Source: Alphaproteobacteria bacterium
Lineage (GTDB): Bacteria > Pseudomonadota > Alphaproteobacteria > Reyranellales > Reyranellaceae
DNA length: 64,000 bases
NCBI GenBank assembly: GCA_017307275.1
Contig: JAFKFK010000014.1
Location: forward strand, 62,001-126,000
Reading direction: 5' to 3'
Below are positions 51,098-60,627 of the stretch, piece by piece. The notes under the pieces were generated by a model. The model was not told the origin of the DNA. It saw nothing but the letters and a program-made list of their open reading frames with translations, and did not search any database. The first letter of the stretch is position 1; the number at the start of each line of letters is the position of its first letter. The position numbers were made by a program, and so were the translations under genes.

Positions 51098-52999
51098 ATG
51101 GCTGGGTTGTCACCCGGCGTAGCGTCGTCTGTTGGGCGTTGCGGCGAAGATACCTTCGACTGGGAAAGCAAGGGCGGCACGATCACGGACCGCTTTGCGG
51201 CAAGCGCCAGAGCCGCGGCGACGTCCATTGCCGTCCTTCAGCGGGCCGAGGCCCTGACCTATGCCGAACTCGATCGGCGGTCGAACCGTCTCGCCCGCCA
51301 TCTGCGCGGCCACGGCGTCGTTGCGGGTGACCTCGTCGCCCTGCATGCCGGTCGTTCCATCGGCTCGCTGATCGCCATACTGGCGACCCTGAAGCTCGGC
51401 GCCGCCTATGCGCCGCTCGATCCGGCTGCGCCCGCCGACTATCAGGCTTGGCTGTTGCAGGACTGCGGAGCCAGGATTGCCCTCGCCGCCGCCGGCGCCC
51501 CGCACGACCTCCCTGTCCCGACGCTGGACCTCGACGAGGCTCTCTCGGCCTGTGAAGGCGAAGACGATTCCGCGCTGGAGCATGTCTGCCGCCCCGACGA
51601 CATCGCCTACGTGATGTACACATCCGGTTCTACCGGACGGCCAAAGGGCGTGCGGATTCCCCATCGTGCCGCAGTGCGATTGGTGACCGACCAGACCTAC
51701 ACACGTTTTGCGGCCGACGAAGTCTTTCTCCACGCGGCTCCTCTGTTCTTCGACGCCAGCACCTTCGAGATCTGGGGCACGCTCCTGCATGGGGCCCTCG
51801 GCGTCATCGTCGACGAGGACCGCTTCTCGCTACATCGGCTTGCCGACACGATACGCCGGCACCGCGTTACCACGGCCTGGTTCACGGCGGGCCTGTTCCA
51901 CCTGCTCGTCGAGCATCAACTCGATGCCCTGCGCGGCCTGCGTCAGATCCTGGCCGGCGGCGACGTCCTCTCACCGACCTGCGTGCTGCGCGCGCAGGCA
52001 GCCCTTCCCGACTGCCAGATCATCAATGGCTACGGGCCGACAGAGAACACGACGTTCACCTGCTGCTACCGCGTCCCGGCCGGCGGCTGGGGCGGTGGGC
52101 CGGTCCCGATCGGCACCCCCATTCACGGTACCTACGTCCGCCTGCTCGATGATGAGATGCGGCCCGTACAGGACGGAGAGATCGGCATGCTCTATGCCGG
52201 TGGCCTGGGCCTTGCGTCCGGCTATCTCGGCGGCGCCCATCAGTCTGCGGATGCGTTCACAGTCGATCCCCTGCAGCCTGGCGCCATGCTCTATCGCACC
52301 GGCGATCTCGCGCGCCGGCGGGCCGACGGGGCCCTCGATTTCCTGGGCCGGCGTGACCGTCAGGTGAAGATCGACGGCAAGCGCATCGAGCCGGGCGAAA
52401 TCGAAGAAACCCTCCGTCGCTGCAACGGGGTCGCCGACGCTGTCCTGACGGCAACCAAATTCGACACTGGCGGGCCCGTTCTGACCGCTTACGTCAAGCC
52501 GGCCACCGAAGCGGACAACCGCGCGATGCTCGCCTCGGAGGCGCGCTTGGGCCTCCTGCGTGCCCTCCCGCCGCACATGCAACCGTCGCGTATCGTCGTT
52601 CTGGATGAGTTTCCGCTGAAGACCAGCGGCAAGATCGACTATGATCGCCTGCCTGCACCGCGTCCTCTTCCCGAAACGACGGCGCTGTTCGGGGGTGACA
52701 ATACCCAGCGCACGCTGAGCAACATCTTCTCGCGCGTACTGGGCGTGAGGGAGATTGGATTGGACGCCAACTTCTTCGACCTCGGAGCGACGTCGCTCAA
52801 GCTGGTCGAGGCGCACGCCGCCATCGAACGCACCTGGCCGGGCACCGGCGTGGTAGCGCTCTTCCGCCATCCCAACATCCGTGAACTGGCGCGGGCCATC
52901 GACGGTCGCCGGGCTTCGCCCCAGGCCGCCGTTCAGCTTCGTAGCCAGCAACAGGCCGCCGCGCTCAGGAGGATGCAACGCACCCGGCTGGTGCGATGA
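51098..52999 (+). CDS. NRPS loading protein, A-PCP (Val-like specificity)
   Basis: A 633-residue nonribosomal peptide synthetase protein. Adenylation domain: about residues 25-515 (LTYAELDRRSNRLARHL; A3 core YTSGSTGRPKG from about 174; A10 TSGKIDYDRLP). Carrier domain: about 535-605, with the phosphopantetheine Ser566 in LGATSLKLVE. Aligning the pocket by eye to GrsA gives D-A-F-W-L-G-G-T-F-K, one change from the classical Val code DAFWIGGTFK. There is no condensation domain, so it is a loading module. I use the ATG at 51098 after GGGAAGGG; the stop overlaps the PKS gene (ATGA-type, 52996). Confidence 0.92.
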   Translation: MAGLSPGVASSVGRCGEDTFDWESKGGTITDRFAASARAAATSIAVLQRAEALTYAELDRRSNRLARHLRGHGVVAGDLVALHAGRSIGSLIAILATLKLGAAYAPLDPAAPADYQAWLLQDCGARIALAAAGAPHDLPVPTLDLDEALSACEGEDDSALEHVCRPDDIAYVMYTSGSTGRPKGVRIPHRAAVRLVTDQTYTRFAADEVFLHAAPLFFDASTFEIWGTLLHGALGVIVDEDRFSLHRLADTIRRHRVTTAWFTAGLFHLLVEHQLDALRGLRQILAGGDVLSPTCVLRAQAALPDCQIINGYGPTENTTFTCCYRVPAGGWGGGPVPIGTPIHGTYVRLLDDEMRPVQDGEIGMLYAGGLGLASGYLGGAHQSADAFTVDPLQPGAMLYRTGDLARRRADGALDFLGRRDRQVKIDGKRIEPGEIEETLRRCNGVADAVLTATKFDTGGPVLTAYVKPATEADNRAMLASEARLGLLRALPPHMQPSRIVVLDEFPLKTSGKIDYDRLPAPRPLPETTALFGGDNTQRTLSNIFSRVLGVREIGLDANFFDLGATSLKLVEAHAAIERTWPGTGVVALFRHPNIRELARAIDGRRASPQAAVQLRSQQQAAALRRMQRTRLVR

Positions 53000-55900
53000 A
53001 CGTTCCGGAGAATGCCGTTGCCGTCATTGGACTGGCTGGCCGCTTTCCCGGCGCCAACGATGTCGCGCAGTTCTGGCGCAACATACGCGCAGGCGTAACC
53101 TCGATTACGCGCTTCTCGGATGCCGAACTGGAAGATTCGTTCGGCGCCGACATCCGCCACAATCCAAACTTCGTGCGCGCACGTCCTATCCTGAAGGACG
53201 TCGACAAGTTCGATGCCGAGTTCTTCGGCATGCTGCCGCGCGAGGCCGCACTCACCGACCCCCAGCATCGGCTGATGCTGGAATGTGCTTGGACCGCCCT
53301 CGAGGACGCGGGCTACGACCCTGCAACGTATCCCGGTTCGATCGGCGTGTTTGCCGGATCGAGCATGAACACCTACCTGCTGACCAACGTTCTGGCCGAG
53401 CGGCTGAATGCCGACGACTTCGCCAGCGACTACCAGGTCGGCTCCTACGACGCCCTGCTCGGCGCGCTCTCAGACACGTTAGCGACGCGCATCGCCTACA
53501 AGCTGAACCTGCGCGGACCGGCCATGACCGTGCAGAGCGCCTGTTCGACCTCGTTGCTGGCAATCGCGCAGGCCTGCCAGAGCCTGCTGCTCTACCAGTC
53601 GGACATGGCGCTGGCGGGCGGCGTCTCGATCACCTTCCCGCAGAAGCGCGGCTACATGCACCTGGAGGGCGGCATGGTCTCGCCGGACGGCATATGCCGG
53701 CCGTTCGACGCCAATGCCGGCGGTACAATCTTCGGCGACGGCGCCGCCGTTGTTCTGCTGAAGCGCCTTGGCGAGGCGATCGACGACGGCGATCATATTT
53801 ATGCCGTCATCCGTGGTAGCGCTATCAACAACGATGGCAGCGACAAGGTCGGCTTCACGGCACCGAGTGTTCGCGGCCAATCCGAAGTCATCGCTTCGGC
53901 CATCGCGACCGCCGGCGTCGAGCCGGGCACGATCGGCTATGTCGAATGCCACGGCACAGCAACGCCGCTTGGCGACCCGATCGAGTTCGACGGGCTGGTA
54001 CGCGGTTTCGGTTTGCACGAAGCCGACAAGCCCTCCTGCGCCCTGGGTTCGGTAAAAGCCAACATCGGCCATCTCGACGCTGCCGCCGGCGTGACAGGCC
54101 TGATCAAGGCGGTGATGGCGCTGCAGCACCGCGAGATCCCGCCCCTTACCAACTTCACCCAACCGAACCGGCACATAGACCTTGCCGGCAGCCCCTTCTA
54201 CTTCCCGACTTCCCTTGCCGACTGGACGTCGGGCAGCACGCCACGGCGGGCCGGCGTCAGTTCGTTCGGCGTCGGCGGCACCAACGTCCACGTCGTTCTC
54301 GAAGAGGCGCCGACCGCGACTGCCGAGCGCCACGTCAGCCTTCAGCGTCATCGCCATCTGCTGCCGCTTTCCGCCCGAAACGACGCAGCCCTCGCCGAAG
54401 CCGCCGCCGCCATCGCAGATCATCTGGCCGCCACCCCCGAGAGCGCCCTCGAGGACGTCGCCCATACCCTTCAGGTCGGCCGGCATGCCTTCGACCGTCG
54501 CATCGCTATCGCCGCCGGATCGCGCGAGGAAGCGATTCAAGCGCTGCGCACGCCACCGCCCGCGATCAAGGCGACAGGCCGGGCACCTCTGATCTTCATG
54601 TTCCCCGGCCAGGGCGCGCAGCATGCCGGCATGGCACGCGATCTCCATCGCGATCATGCGCTGTTCCGTGAGCTGACGGACCAAGGCATCGCCATCGCAT
54701 CGCCGATCGTCGGACCGGAACTGAAAGCACAGCTCCTCGACCCGAAGGCGGCGAACGGCGACGCCACGCTGTTCGCTCAGCCTGCCCTCTTCATCTTCGA
54801 GTACGCGCTGGCACGGCTCTATATGTCCTGGGGCTTCGAGCCCGACGCCATGGTGGGGCACAGTGTCGGCGAGTTCGTCGCCGCGTGCCTCGGCGGCGTC
54901 TTCTCGTTCGAAGAGGGATGCCGGCTGGTCGCCACGCGCGCGCGAACCATGCAGGCAATGCCGCCCGGCGCCATGCTGGCCGTGCGTTTGCCCGAAGCTG
55001 CCCTGAAAGCCGAACTGGGCGACGCGCTCGACATCGCCGCCGTCAATGCACCGTCGCTCTGCGTCGTTTCCGGCCCGCAGCCGGAAATCGACGCCCTCAG
55101 TACGCGGCTCGACGCGCAGGGCGTCATGACCCGGCGCCTCGCGGTCTCGCACGCCTTCCATTCACGCGTTCTCGACCCTGTCCTCGGAGACATCGAGCGC
55201 GCGGCTGCGGACACGATGCTGGCAACGCCTCAGCGCGCCTTCGTGTCGAGTGTCACCGGCAAGTGGATCGATGCCGCGCAAGCGAGCGATCCGAAATACT
55301 GGGCTCGCCATGGCCGCGAACCCGTGCGCTTTGCCGATGCGTTGACCACCGTGGCACGCGAGGGCGAGCCCTTCCTGCTCGAGGTCGGACCAGGCCGCAA
55401 TCTCTCCGCGCTGGCAGCCCAGATCGTCGATCGCCGCAAGCTGCGCGGCATCGCGGCAAGCCTCCCCGATCCCGAGAGCGGAGACCTCGACGGCGCTCTG
55501 GCAGCCCTTTGGAGTGCGGGCTTCGAGCTTGATTGGGCAGCCCTAGGTGCCGCCCAGGGTCGGCGCATCTCCCTGCCCACCTACCACTTCCAGCGCTCGC
55601 GTCACTGGATCGAACGCACGGCCCGCCCTGTCGTCGCCCCAGCGTCTGCTGTCGCAGAAACCGCTTCCGCGCCTGTTCCCGCGACAAGCGTCGCCCCGGC
55701 AGCGGACACCACGCCGGCAGCACGCGCCGATGCGTTGCAGGCCGAGATTGTCGGCATCCTGGAGCATCTCTCCGGTGTCTCCGGCATCGATCCGAACGAG
55801 CGGTTCGTCGAACTCGGTTTCGACTCCCTCTTGCTGGGACAGGTGGCGCGCGCGGTCGAGAAGAAGTTCAAGACCCGGATCACGTTCCGGCAGCTCCTGA

Positions 55901-58900
55901 GAGACATGCCGTCGGCAGCGCTGCTTGCCGTGCATCTGGACGCCACATTGCCGGCCGGCCAGCAGCAACCGGCACCCAAGCCCCCCGCCCCTACTCCCCG
56001 CCTCGTCGCACCACCTCCTCAAGGCGAAGCCGAAGCGCGCGTGCGCCTCTACCGGCCTTCGGCTGCCAAAGCGTCGAGCGCCCTGACCAACACGCAGCGC
56101 GACTACGTCGAAACGCTCGTGCGCAAGACCAACGAACGCACGCCGCTGTCCAAAGCCAGGACGCAGCACGACCGCGCCACGCTGGCCGATCCGCGCACGG
56201 CCGCGGGCTTCCGGCAGGAATGGAAGGAACTCACCTATCCGGTGATCGCCGCGTCCGCCAAGGGCTCTCGCCTCCGCGACATCGACGGCAACGACTATAT
56301 CGACCTGGTGAACGGCTACGGCCAGACGCTGTTCGGCCATTCGCCGGATTTCGTGACGAAGGCGATCGAAGCGCAGCTCAAGGATGGCTTTCCCATCGGG
56401 CCTCAAAGCCCGCTCGCCGGCGAGGTGGCATCGCTCATTGCGGAGATGACGGGCGACGAGCGCGTGACCTTCTGCAACACCGGCTCCGAAGCCGTAATGG
56501 CCGCAATGCGCGTCGCGCGCGCCGTGACGGGGCGCGAGCGGGTCGTCGTGTTCGCCAACGACTATCACGGACAGTTCGACGAGGTGCTGGTGAAGGCCGG
56601 CGGCGGCACCACTCGGGCCGCCGTACCGGTCGCCCCCGGCATCCCGCCGGAGTCCGCGGCCAACATGACCGTGCTGCCTTACGGCGATCCCGCGAGCCTC
56701 GCGTGGATCGAGGCCAATGGCGAGGAGATCGCCGCCGTGATGGTCGAGCCGGTGCAGAGCCGGCATCCCGACCTCAGGCCACAGGCTTTCCTGCAGAAGC
56801 TCCGCGCGCTCACCGAGGCGAGCGGAACGGCGCTCGTGTTCGACGAGATCGTCACCGGGTTCCGTGTGCATCCCGCCGGCATGCAATCCGTGTTCGGCAT
56901 CCGCGCCGACATGGCGACCTACGGCAAGGTCGTGGGCGGTGGCATGCCGATCGGGATACTGGCCGGCAAGGCGCACTTCATGGACGCGCTCGATGGCGGC
57001 ATGTGGCGCTACGGCGACGATTCGATCCCCGAGACCGCGCCGACCTTCTTCGCCGGCACCTTCGTGCGCCACCCGTTGGCATTGGCCGCCACCAAGGCCG
57101 TGCTGCTGCACCTGAAGGAACAGGGGCCCGGTTTGCAGGAGCGGCTTGCCGGGCGCATGGGCACTCTTGTCGGGCAGCTCAACGGTGAACTCGAACGGCG
57201 CGGGCTGAAGACGCGCCTCGAAGCGTATTCGAGCTGGTTCTACCTGAGTTTTGCGGCGGAGGGGCAGCTCGCCTCGCTGTTCTGGCCGCAGATGCGCCAG
57301 CTCGGCGTCCACGTGCAGGAAGGCTACCCGTGCTTCCTGACGACCGCCCACTCCGACGCGGATATCGCTACGATCCGGACGGCGTTCAGCGCTGCGCTCG
57401 ACGCGTTGGAAGAAGGCGGGATCCTGAACGAAACGCGCCAGTCGGCCGTTGCAGCGGCTGGTGCCGGCGAGTCGGCGCCCCTGACGGAGCCGCAGCTCGA
57501 GATCCTCGCCGCGGCACAGGCCGGCGACGATGCCTCCTGCGCCTTCAATGAATCCGTCAGCATCGCGTTCGAGGGCGAACTCGACACCGCCGCTCTCGCG
57601 ACTGCCGTGAACGGTGTGATCGCCCGCCACCAGGCGCTGCGCGGCCGCGTCGACCGTTCCGGCGAGAGGATGCACTTCGCGCCGGCCCTGCAGCTCGACC
57701 TGACGCCGAAAGACCTCTCCGGCGAAGCGGACCCCACAGCCGCACTGGCGGCGCTCACCAATGCCGATGCTCGCACTGCCTTCGATCTCTGGAGCGGGCC
57801 TCTGGCCCGCGCCGTGGTGGTGCGGCTGGCAAAGGACCGCCATATCCTGGTCCTGACGGCTCACCACATCGTCTGCGATGGCTGGTCGATAAACATCCTG
57901 CTGACCGATCTCGCGGCGCTCTATCGCGCCGCGCATACGGGCCAGCCGAACGACCTGGCCCCTGCACCGCTCTTCTCCGACTATGCGATCACGCAGGCCC
58001 GGACCAAGGCGTCGCGCGCCGACGACCTTCGCTACTGGACCGAGGTCTTCGCCGCGCCGCCTCCACTGCCAGACCTGCCGACGGACCGCCCGCGACAGGC
58101 GCAGCGCAGCTACGCCGGCGCAACCTACGCCACCACCTTCGACGCCGATCTTTGCAATGCGTTGAAGAAGATGGGCGCCGCGAGCGGCACGACACTCTTC
58201 TCCGTCCTGTTCACCTCCTTGCAGGCCGTCTTGGGGCGGCTGTCCGGTGCGTCCGACGTCGTGATGGGCGTGCCGGTCGCGGGCCAGTCGGTCGACGACG
58301 TGCCCGAGCTGGTCGGTCATTGCGTGCAGATGCTGCCCTTCCGGGCCCCTCTGACATGGGACACGCCGTTTGCATCCCAGATTGAAGCGACAGCCCAGCG
58401 GCTGCTCGACGGCTTCGACCATTCGCGTTGCACGTATGGGACGCTGGTGCGCGCCCTGCCGCTGCAGCGCGTTGCCAACCGGCTGCCGCTGACCGAGATC
58501 CAGTTCAACCTGGAACGCATCGCCGAGGCGCTCGATTTCGGCGGCTTGAAAGTCGACGTCACGCCCAATGCCAAGGCTGCCGTCAATTTCGACCTGTTCG
58601 TCAACGTGAACGAGTCCGCTGCTGGTCTGCGCATCGATTGCGACTACAACAGCGACCTGTTCGACGAGACCACCATTGCGCGCTGGATGACGCACTACCG
58701 GCGCCTGCTCGAAGGTGTCGTGGCTGCGCCTGCGACCCCGCTGGCCGCCCTGCCGCTTCTATCGGCCGATCAGGAACGTTTTGTCCTCGACTCGGTCAAC
58801 GAGACTGCTGCCCAGTATCCCGCCGATCACTGCATTCAGGAACTGTTTGCCGTAAACGCCGCCAGGACCCCGGACGCCGTCGCCTGCATCGACCGCATGG

Positions 58901-60627
58901 GCCCGTTGACCTATGCCGAACTCGACCGGCAATCGACGCGCCTGGCGCAGGAGATCCTCGGCATCATGAAGACCCGCGGCGGCCGCATCGCCATCGCGGT
59001 CGACCGCTCGCGCGCTCTATTGATCGCGCTGCTGGCCGTCATGAAATCGGGCCATGCCTATGTGCCACTCGATGTTCACCAACCGCTGGAGCGGCTTAAG
59101 CAGATCGCCATCACCGCCCAGATCGACGGCATCGTCTGCCTGGACGACCGGGCCAGTGCAATTGCCCCCCATGCCTTCCCGCTACGGCTCGATCGGATAA
59201 ACCTCGACGGGCGGCTGCAGAACCACACCTTGCCGAAGGTGACGACCGACGCATCGGCCTACGTACTCTTCACCTCCGGGTCGACCGGCACGCCCAAGGG
59301 CGTCGAAGTCAGCCATCGCGCATTGACCAATCTGATCAGCGACGTCGTGCGCCGGCTGGACGTCAAGGCGACCGATGTAACGATCGCCTCCAGCGCGGTT
59401 ACCTTCGACGTAGCGGCGACCGAGCTCTTTGCGCCACTGGCCACCGGCGGCCGCGTGGTGATGAGCGAGGCGGACCAGGTCAAGACCGGCGTCGAACTGG
59501 TGGCGCTCGCGAAGAAGGCCGAAGCCACGCTGATGCAGGCCACGCCTACCTTGTGGCGCATGTTGCTCGAAGCAGGCTTCGCTTCCTGGCCGGGACTTCG
59601 CATGATCACGGCCGGCGAGGCGATCTCGCGCGACACCATCGACCGTCTGCTCGCAGGCGGGGGACGACTGTGGAACCTGTACGGGCCAACCGAAGCCACG
59701 GTCTACGCCTCTGGCGGCGAGATGCTGCCGGGAGAGACAGGGATCACGATCGGCAAGCCGTTGTCCAACACGCAGCTCTACGTGCTCGACGACCACGACC
59801 GGATCGTGCCGTTGGGCGTCGTCGGTCATCTCTTCATTGGCGGCGACGGTCTCGCCAAGGGCTACTTCGACAATAGCGCCCTCACCGCGGAGGCATTCCG
59901 CACGATCTCCCTTGCCGGCCATCCGCTGCAACGGCTGTATCGCACCGGCGACCTTGCCCGGCTGCTGCCATCGGGTGAATTCGAGCTCCTCGGCCGCATC
60001 GACCATCAGGTGAAGCTGCGTGGCTTCCGCATCGAACTTCAGGAAATCGAGAGCACTCTGCGTCGAGCGCCCGGCGTTCGGGATTGCGCAGTGTTGCTGC
60101 GCGACGACGCCGGCCCAGACCCCATGCTGGTGGCCTATGTCGTTGGCGTACCGAAGCCTGCCGGACTCGCGACCTTCCTCAAGGAACGACTGCCTGACTA
60201 TATGGTCCCAGCGCGGTGGGTCGGCCTTGAAGCGATGCCGATCACACCCAATGGCAAGGTCGACCGCAACGCGCTGGCCGCGCCCGGCCCGGCGGCAGTC
60301 GAGCCCACGTCGGTCAAGCCGCGCACGCCACTCGAGACGCGCATTGCCGCCGTATGGGCCGCTGTCATCGGGCTGCCGCAGGTCGGCGTGAACGATCCGT
60401 TGTTCGCTCTGGGCGCCGACTCCTTGCAGGTCTTCCGCATCGCCGCGCAGCTCGACCAGGCTGGAATCGCGATCAGCGCCCGCGACCTCATGAAGAACCC
60501 GACAGTGGCCTCGCTGGCGGCATTGCTGGACGGAGCCTCCGCACCGGCGCACGAGACTCCGGTGCGGCGCGCGCCGTCACTTGCCGACTTCCGGCACGGC
60601 GCACGACGGCGTAACCTCGGATCGTGA
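52996..60627 (+). CDS. hybrid PKS-NRPS: KS-AT-ACP-aminotransferase-C-A-PCP
   Basis: A 2543-residue megasynthase. KS about 1-430 with Cys183 (SACSTS), His319 and His359; AT about 530-830 with Ser623 (GHSVGE) and HAFH at 719-722, the malonyl-CoA signature; ACP with Ser944 (LGFDSLLL); class III aminotransferase about 1035-1475 with PLP Lys1311 (TYGKVVGGG); C about 1490-1930 with intact HHIVCDG at 1623-1629; A about 1946-2440; PCP with Ser2476 (LGADSLQVF). No KR, DH or ER is present. This equals the KS-AT-ACP-AMT-C-A-PCP part of mycosubtilin/iturin synthetases, where the AMT turns a beta-keto into a beta-amino group. By-eye A code D-V-T-Q-I-A-L-V-Y-K matches nothing I know well. Confidence 0.93.
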   Translation: MNVPENAVAVIGLAGRFPGANDVAQFWRNIRAGVTSITRFSDAELEDSFGADIRHNPNFVRARPILKDVDKFDAEFFGMLPREAALTDPQHRLMLECAWTALEDAGYDPATYPGSIGVFAGSSMNTYLLTNVLAERLNADDFASDYQVGSYDALLGALSDTLATRIAYKLNLRGPAMTVQSACSTSLLAIAQACQSLLLYQSDMALAGGVSITFPQKRGYMHLEGGMVSPDGICRPFDANAGGTIFGDGAAVVLLKRLGEAIDDGDHIYAVIRGSAINNDGSDKVGFTAPSVRGQSEVIASAIATAGVEPGTIGYVECHGTATPLGDPIEFDGLVRGFGLHEADKPSCALGSVKANIGHLDAAAGVTGLIKAVMALQHREIPPLTNFTQPNRHIDLAGSPFYFPTSLADWTSGSTPRRAGVSSFGVGGTNVHVVLEEAPTATAERHVSLQRHRHLLPLSARNDAALAEAAAAIADHLAATPESALEDVAHTLQVGRHAFDRRIAIAAGSREEAIQALRTPPPAIKATGRAPLIFMFPGQGAQHAGMARDLHRDHALFRELTDQGIAIASPIVGPELKAQLLDPKAANGDATLFAQPALFIFEYALARLYMSWGFEPDAMVGHSVGEFVAACLGGVFSFEEGCRLVATRARTMQAMPPGAMLAVRLPEAALKAELGDALDIAAVNAPSLCVVSGPQPEIDALSTRLDAQGVMTRRLAVSHAFHSRVLDPVLGDIERAAADTMLATPQRAFVSSVTGKWIDAAQASDPKYWARHGREPVRFADALTTVAREGEPFLLEVGPGRNLSALAAQIVDRRKLRGIAASLPDPESGDLDGALAALWSAGFELDWAALGAAQGRRISLPTYHFQRSRHWIERTARPVVAPASAVAETASAPVPATSVAPAADTTPAARADALQAEIVGILEHLSGVSGIDPNERFVELGFDSLLLGQVARAVEKKFKTRITFRQLLRDMPSAALLAVHLDATLPAGQQQPAPKPPAPTPRLVAPPPQGEAEARVRLYRPSAAKASSALTNTQRDYVETLVRKTNERTPLSKARTQHDRATLADPRTAAGFRQEWKELTYPVIAASAKGSRLRDIDGNDYIDLVNGYGQTLFGHSPDFVTKAIEAQLKDGFPIGPQSPLAGEVASLIAEMTGDERVTFCNTGSEAVMAAMRVARAVTGRERVVVFANDYHGQFDEVLVKAGGGTTRAAVPVAPGIPPESAANMTVLPYGDPASLAWIEANGEEIAAVMVEPVQSRHPDLRPQAFLQKLRALTEASGTALVFDEIVTGFRVHPAGMQSVFGIRADMATYGKVVGGGMPIGILAGKAHFMDALDGGMWRYGDDSIPETAPTFFAGTFVRHPLALAATKAVLLHLKEQGPGLQERLAGRMGTLVGQLNGELERRGLKTRLEAYSSWFYLSFAAEGQLASLFWPQMRQLGVHVQEGYPCFLTTAHSDADIATIRTAFSAALDALEEGGILNETRQSAVAAAGAGESAPLTEPQLEILAAAQAGDDASCAFNESVSIAFEGELDTAALATAVNGVIARHQALRGRVDRSGERMHFAPALQLDLTPKDLSGEADPTAALAALTNADARTAFDLWSGPLARAVVVRLAKDRHILVLTAHHIVCDGWSINILLTDLAALYRAAHTGQPNDLAPAPLFSDYAITQARTKASRADDLRYWTEVFAAPPPLPDLPTDRPRQAQRSYAGATYATTFDADLCNALKKMGAASGTTLFSVLFTSLQAVLGRLSGASDVVMGVPVAGQSVDDVPELVGHCVQMLPFRAPLTWDTPFASQIEATAQRLLDGFDHSRCTYGTLVRALPLQRVANRLPLTEIQFNLERIAEALDFGGLKVDVTPNAKAAVNFDLFVNVNESAAGLRIDCDYNSDLFDETTIARWMTHYRRLLEGVVAAPATPLAALPLLSADQERFVLDSVNETAAQYPADHCIQELFAVNAARTPDAVACIDRMGPLTYAELDRQSTRLAQEILGIMKTRGGRIAIAVDRSRALLIALLAVMKSGHAYVPLDVHQPLERLKQIAITAQIDGIVCLDDRASAIAPHAFPLRLDRINLDGRLQNHTLPKVTTDASAYVLFTSGSTGTPKGVEVSHRALTNLISDVVRRLDVKATDVTIASSAVTFDVAATELFAPLATGGRVVMSEADQVKTGVELVALAKKAEATLMQATPTLWRMLLEAGFASWPGLRMITAGEAISRDTIDRLLAGGGRLWNLYGPTEATVYASGGEMLPGETGITIGKPLSNTQLYVLDDHDRIVPLGVVGHLFIGGDGLAKGYFDNSALTAEAFRTISLAGHPLQRLYRTGDLARLLPSGEFELLGRIDHQVKLRGFRIELQEIESTLRRAPGVRDCAVLLRDDAGPDPMLVAYVVGVPKPAGLATFLKERLPDYMVPARWVGLEAMPITPNGKVDRNALAAPGPAAVEPTSVKPRTPLETRIAAVWAAVIGLPQVGVNDPLFALGADSLQVFRIAAQLDQAGIAISARDLMKNPTVASLAALLDGASAPAHETPVRRAPSLADFRHGARRRNLGS

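Noticed and set aside
55543..58695. 1050-codon open frame on the minus strand inside the PKS-NRPS gene
   Set aside because: It is antisense to a gene with complete KS, AT, ACP, AMT and C motifs; long antisense frames are common in GC-rich coding DNA, and its translation has no recognisable domain.
52996..60627. Hidden KR, DH, ER or methyltransferase domain in the PKS module
   Set aside because: The stretch between AT and ACP (about residues 830-900) is too short and shows no NADPH-binding motif; the region after the ACP is the aminotransferase.
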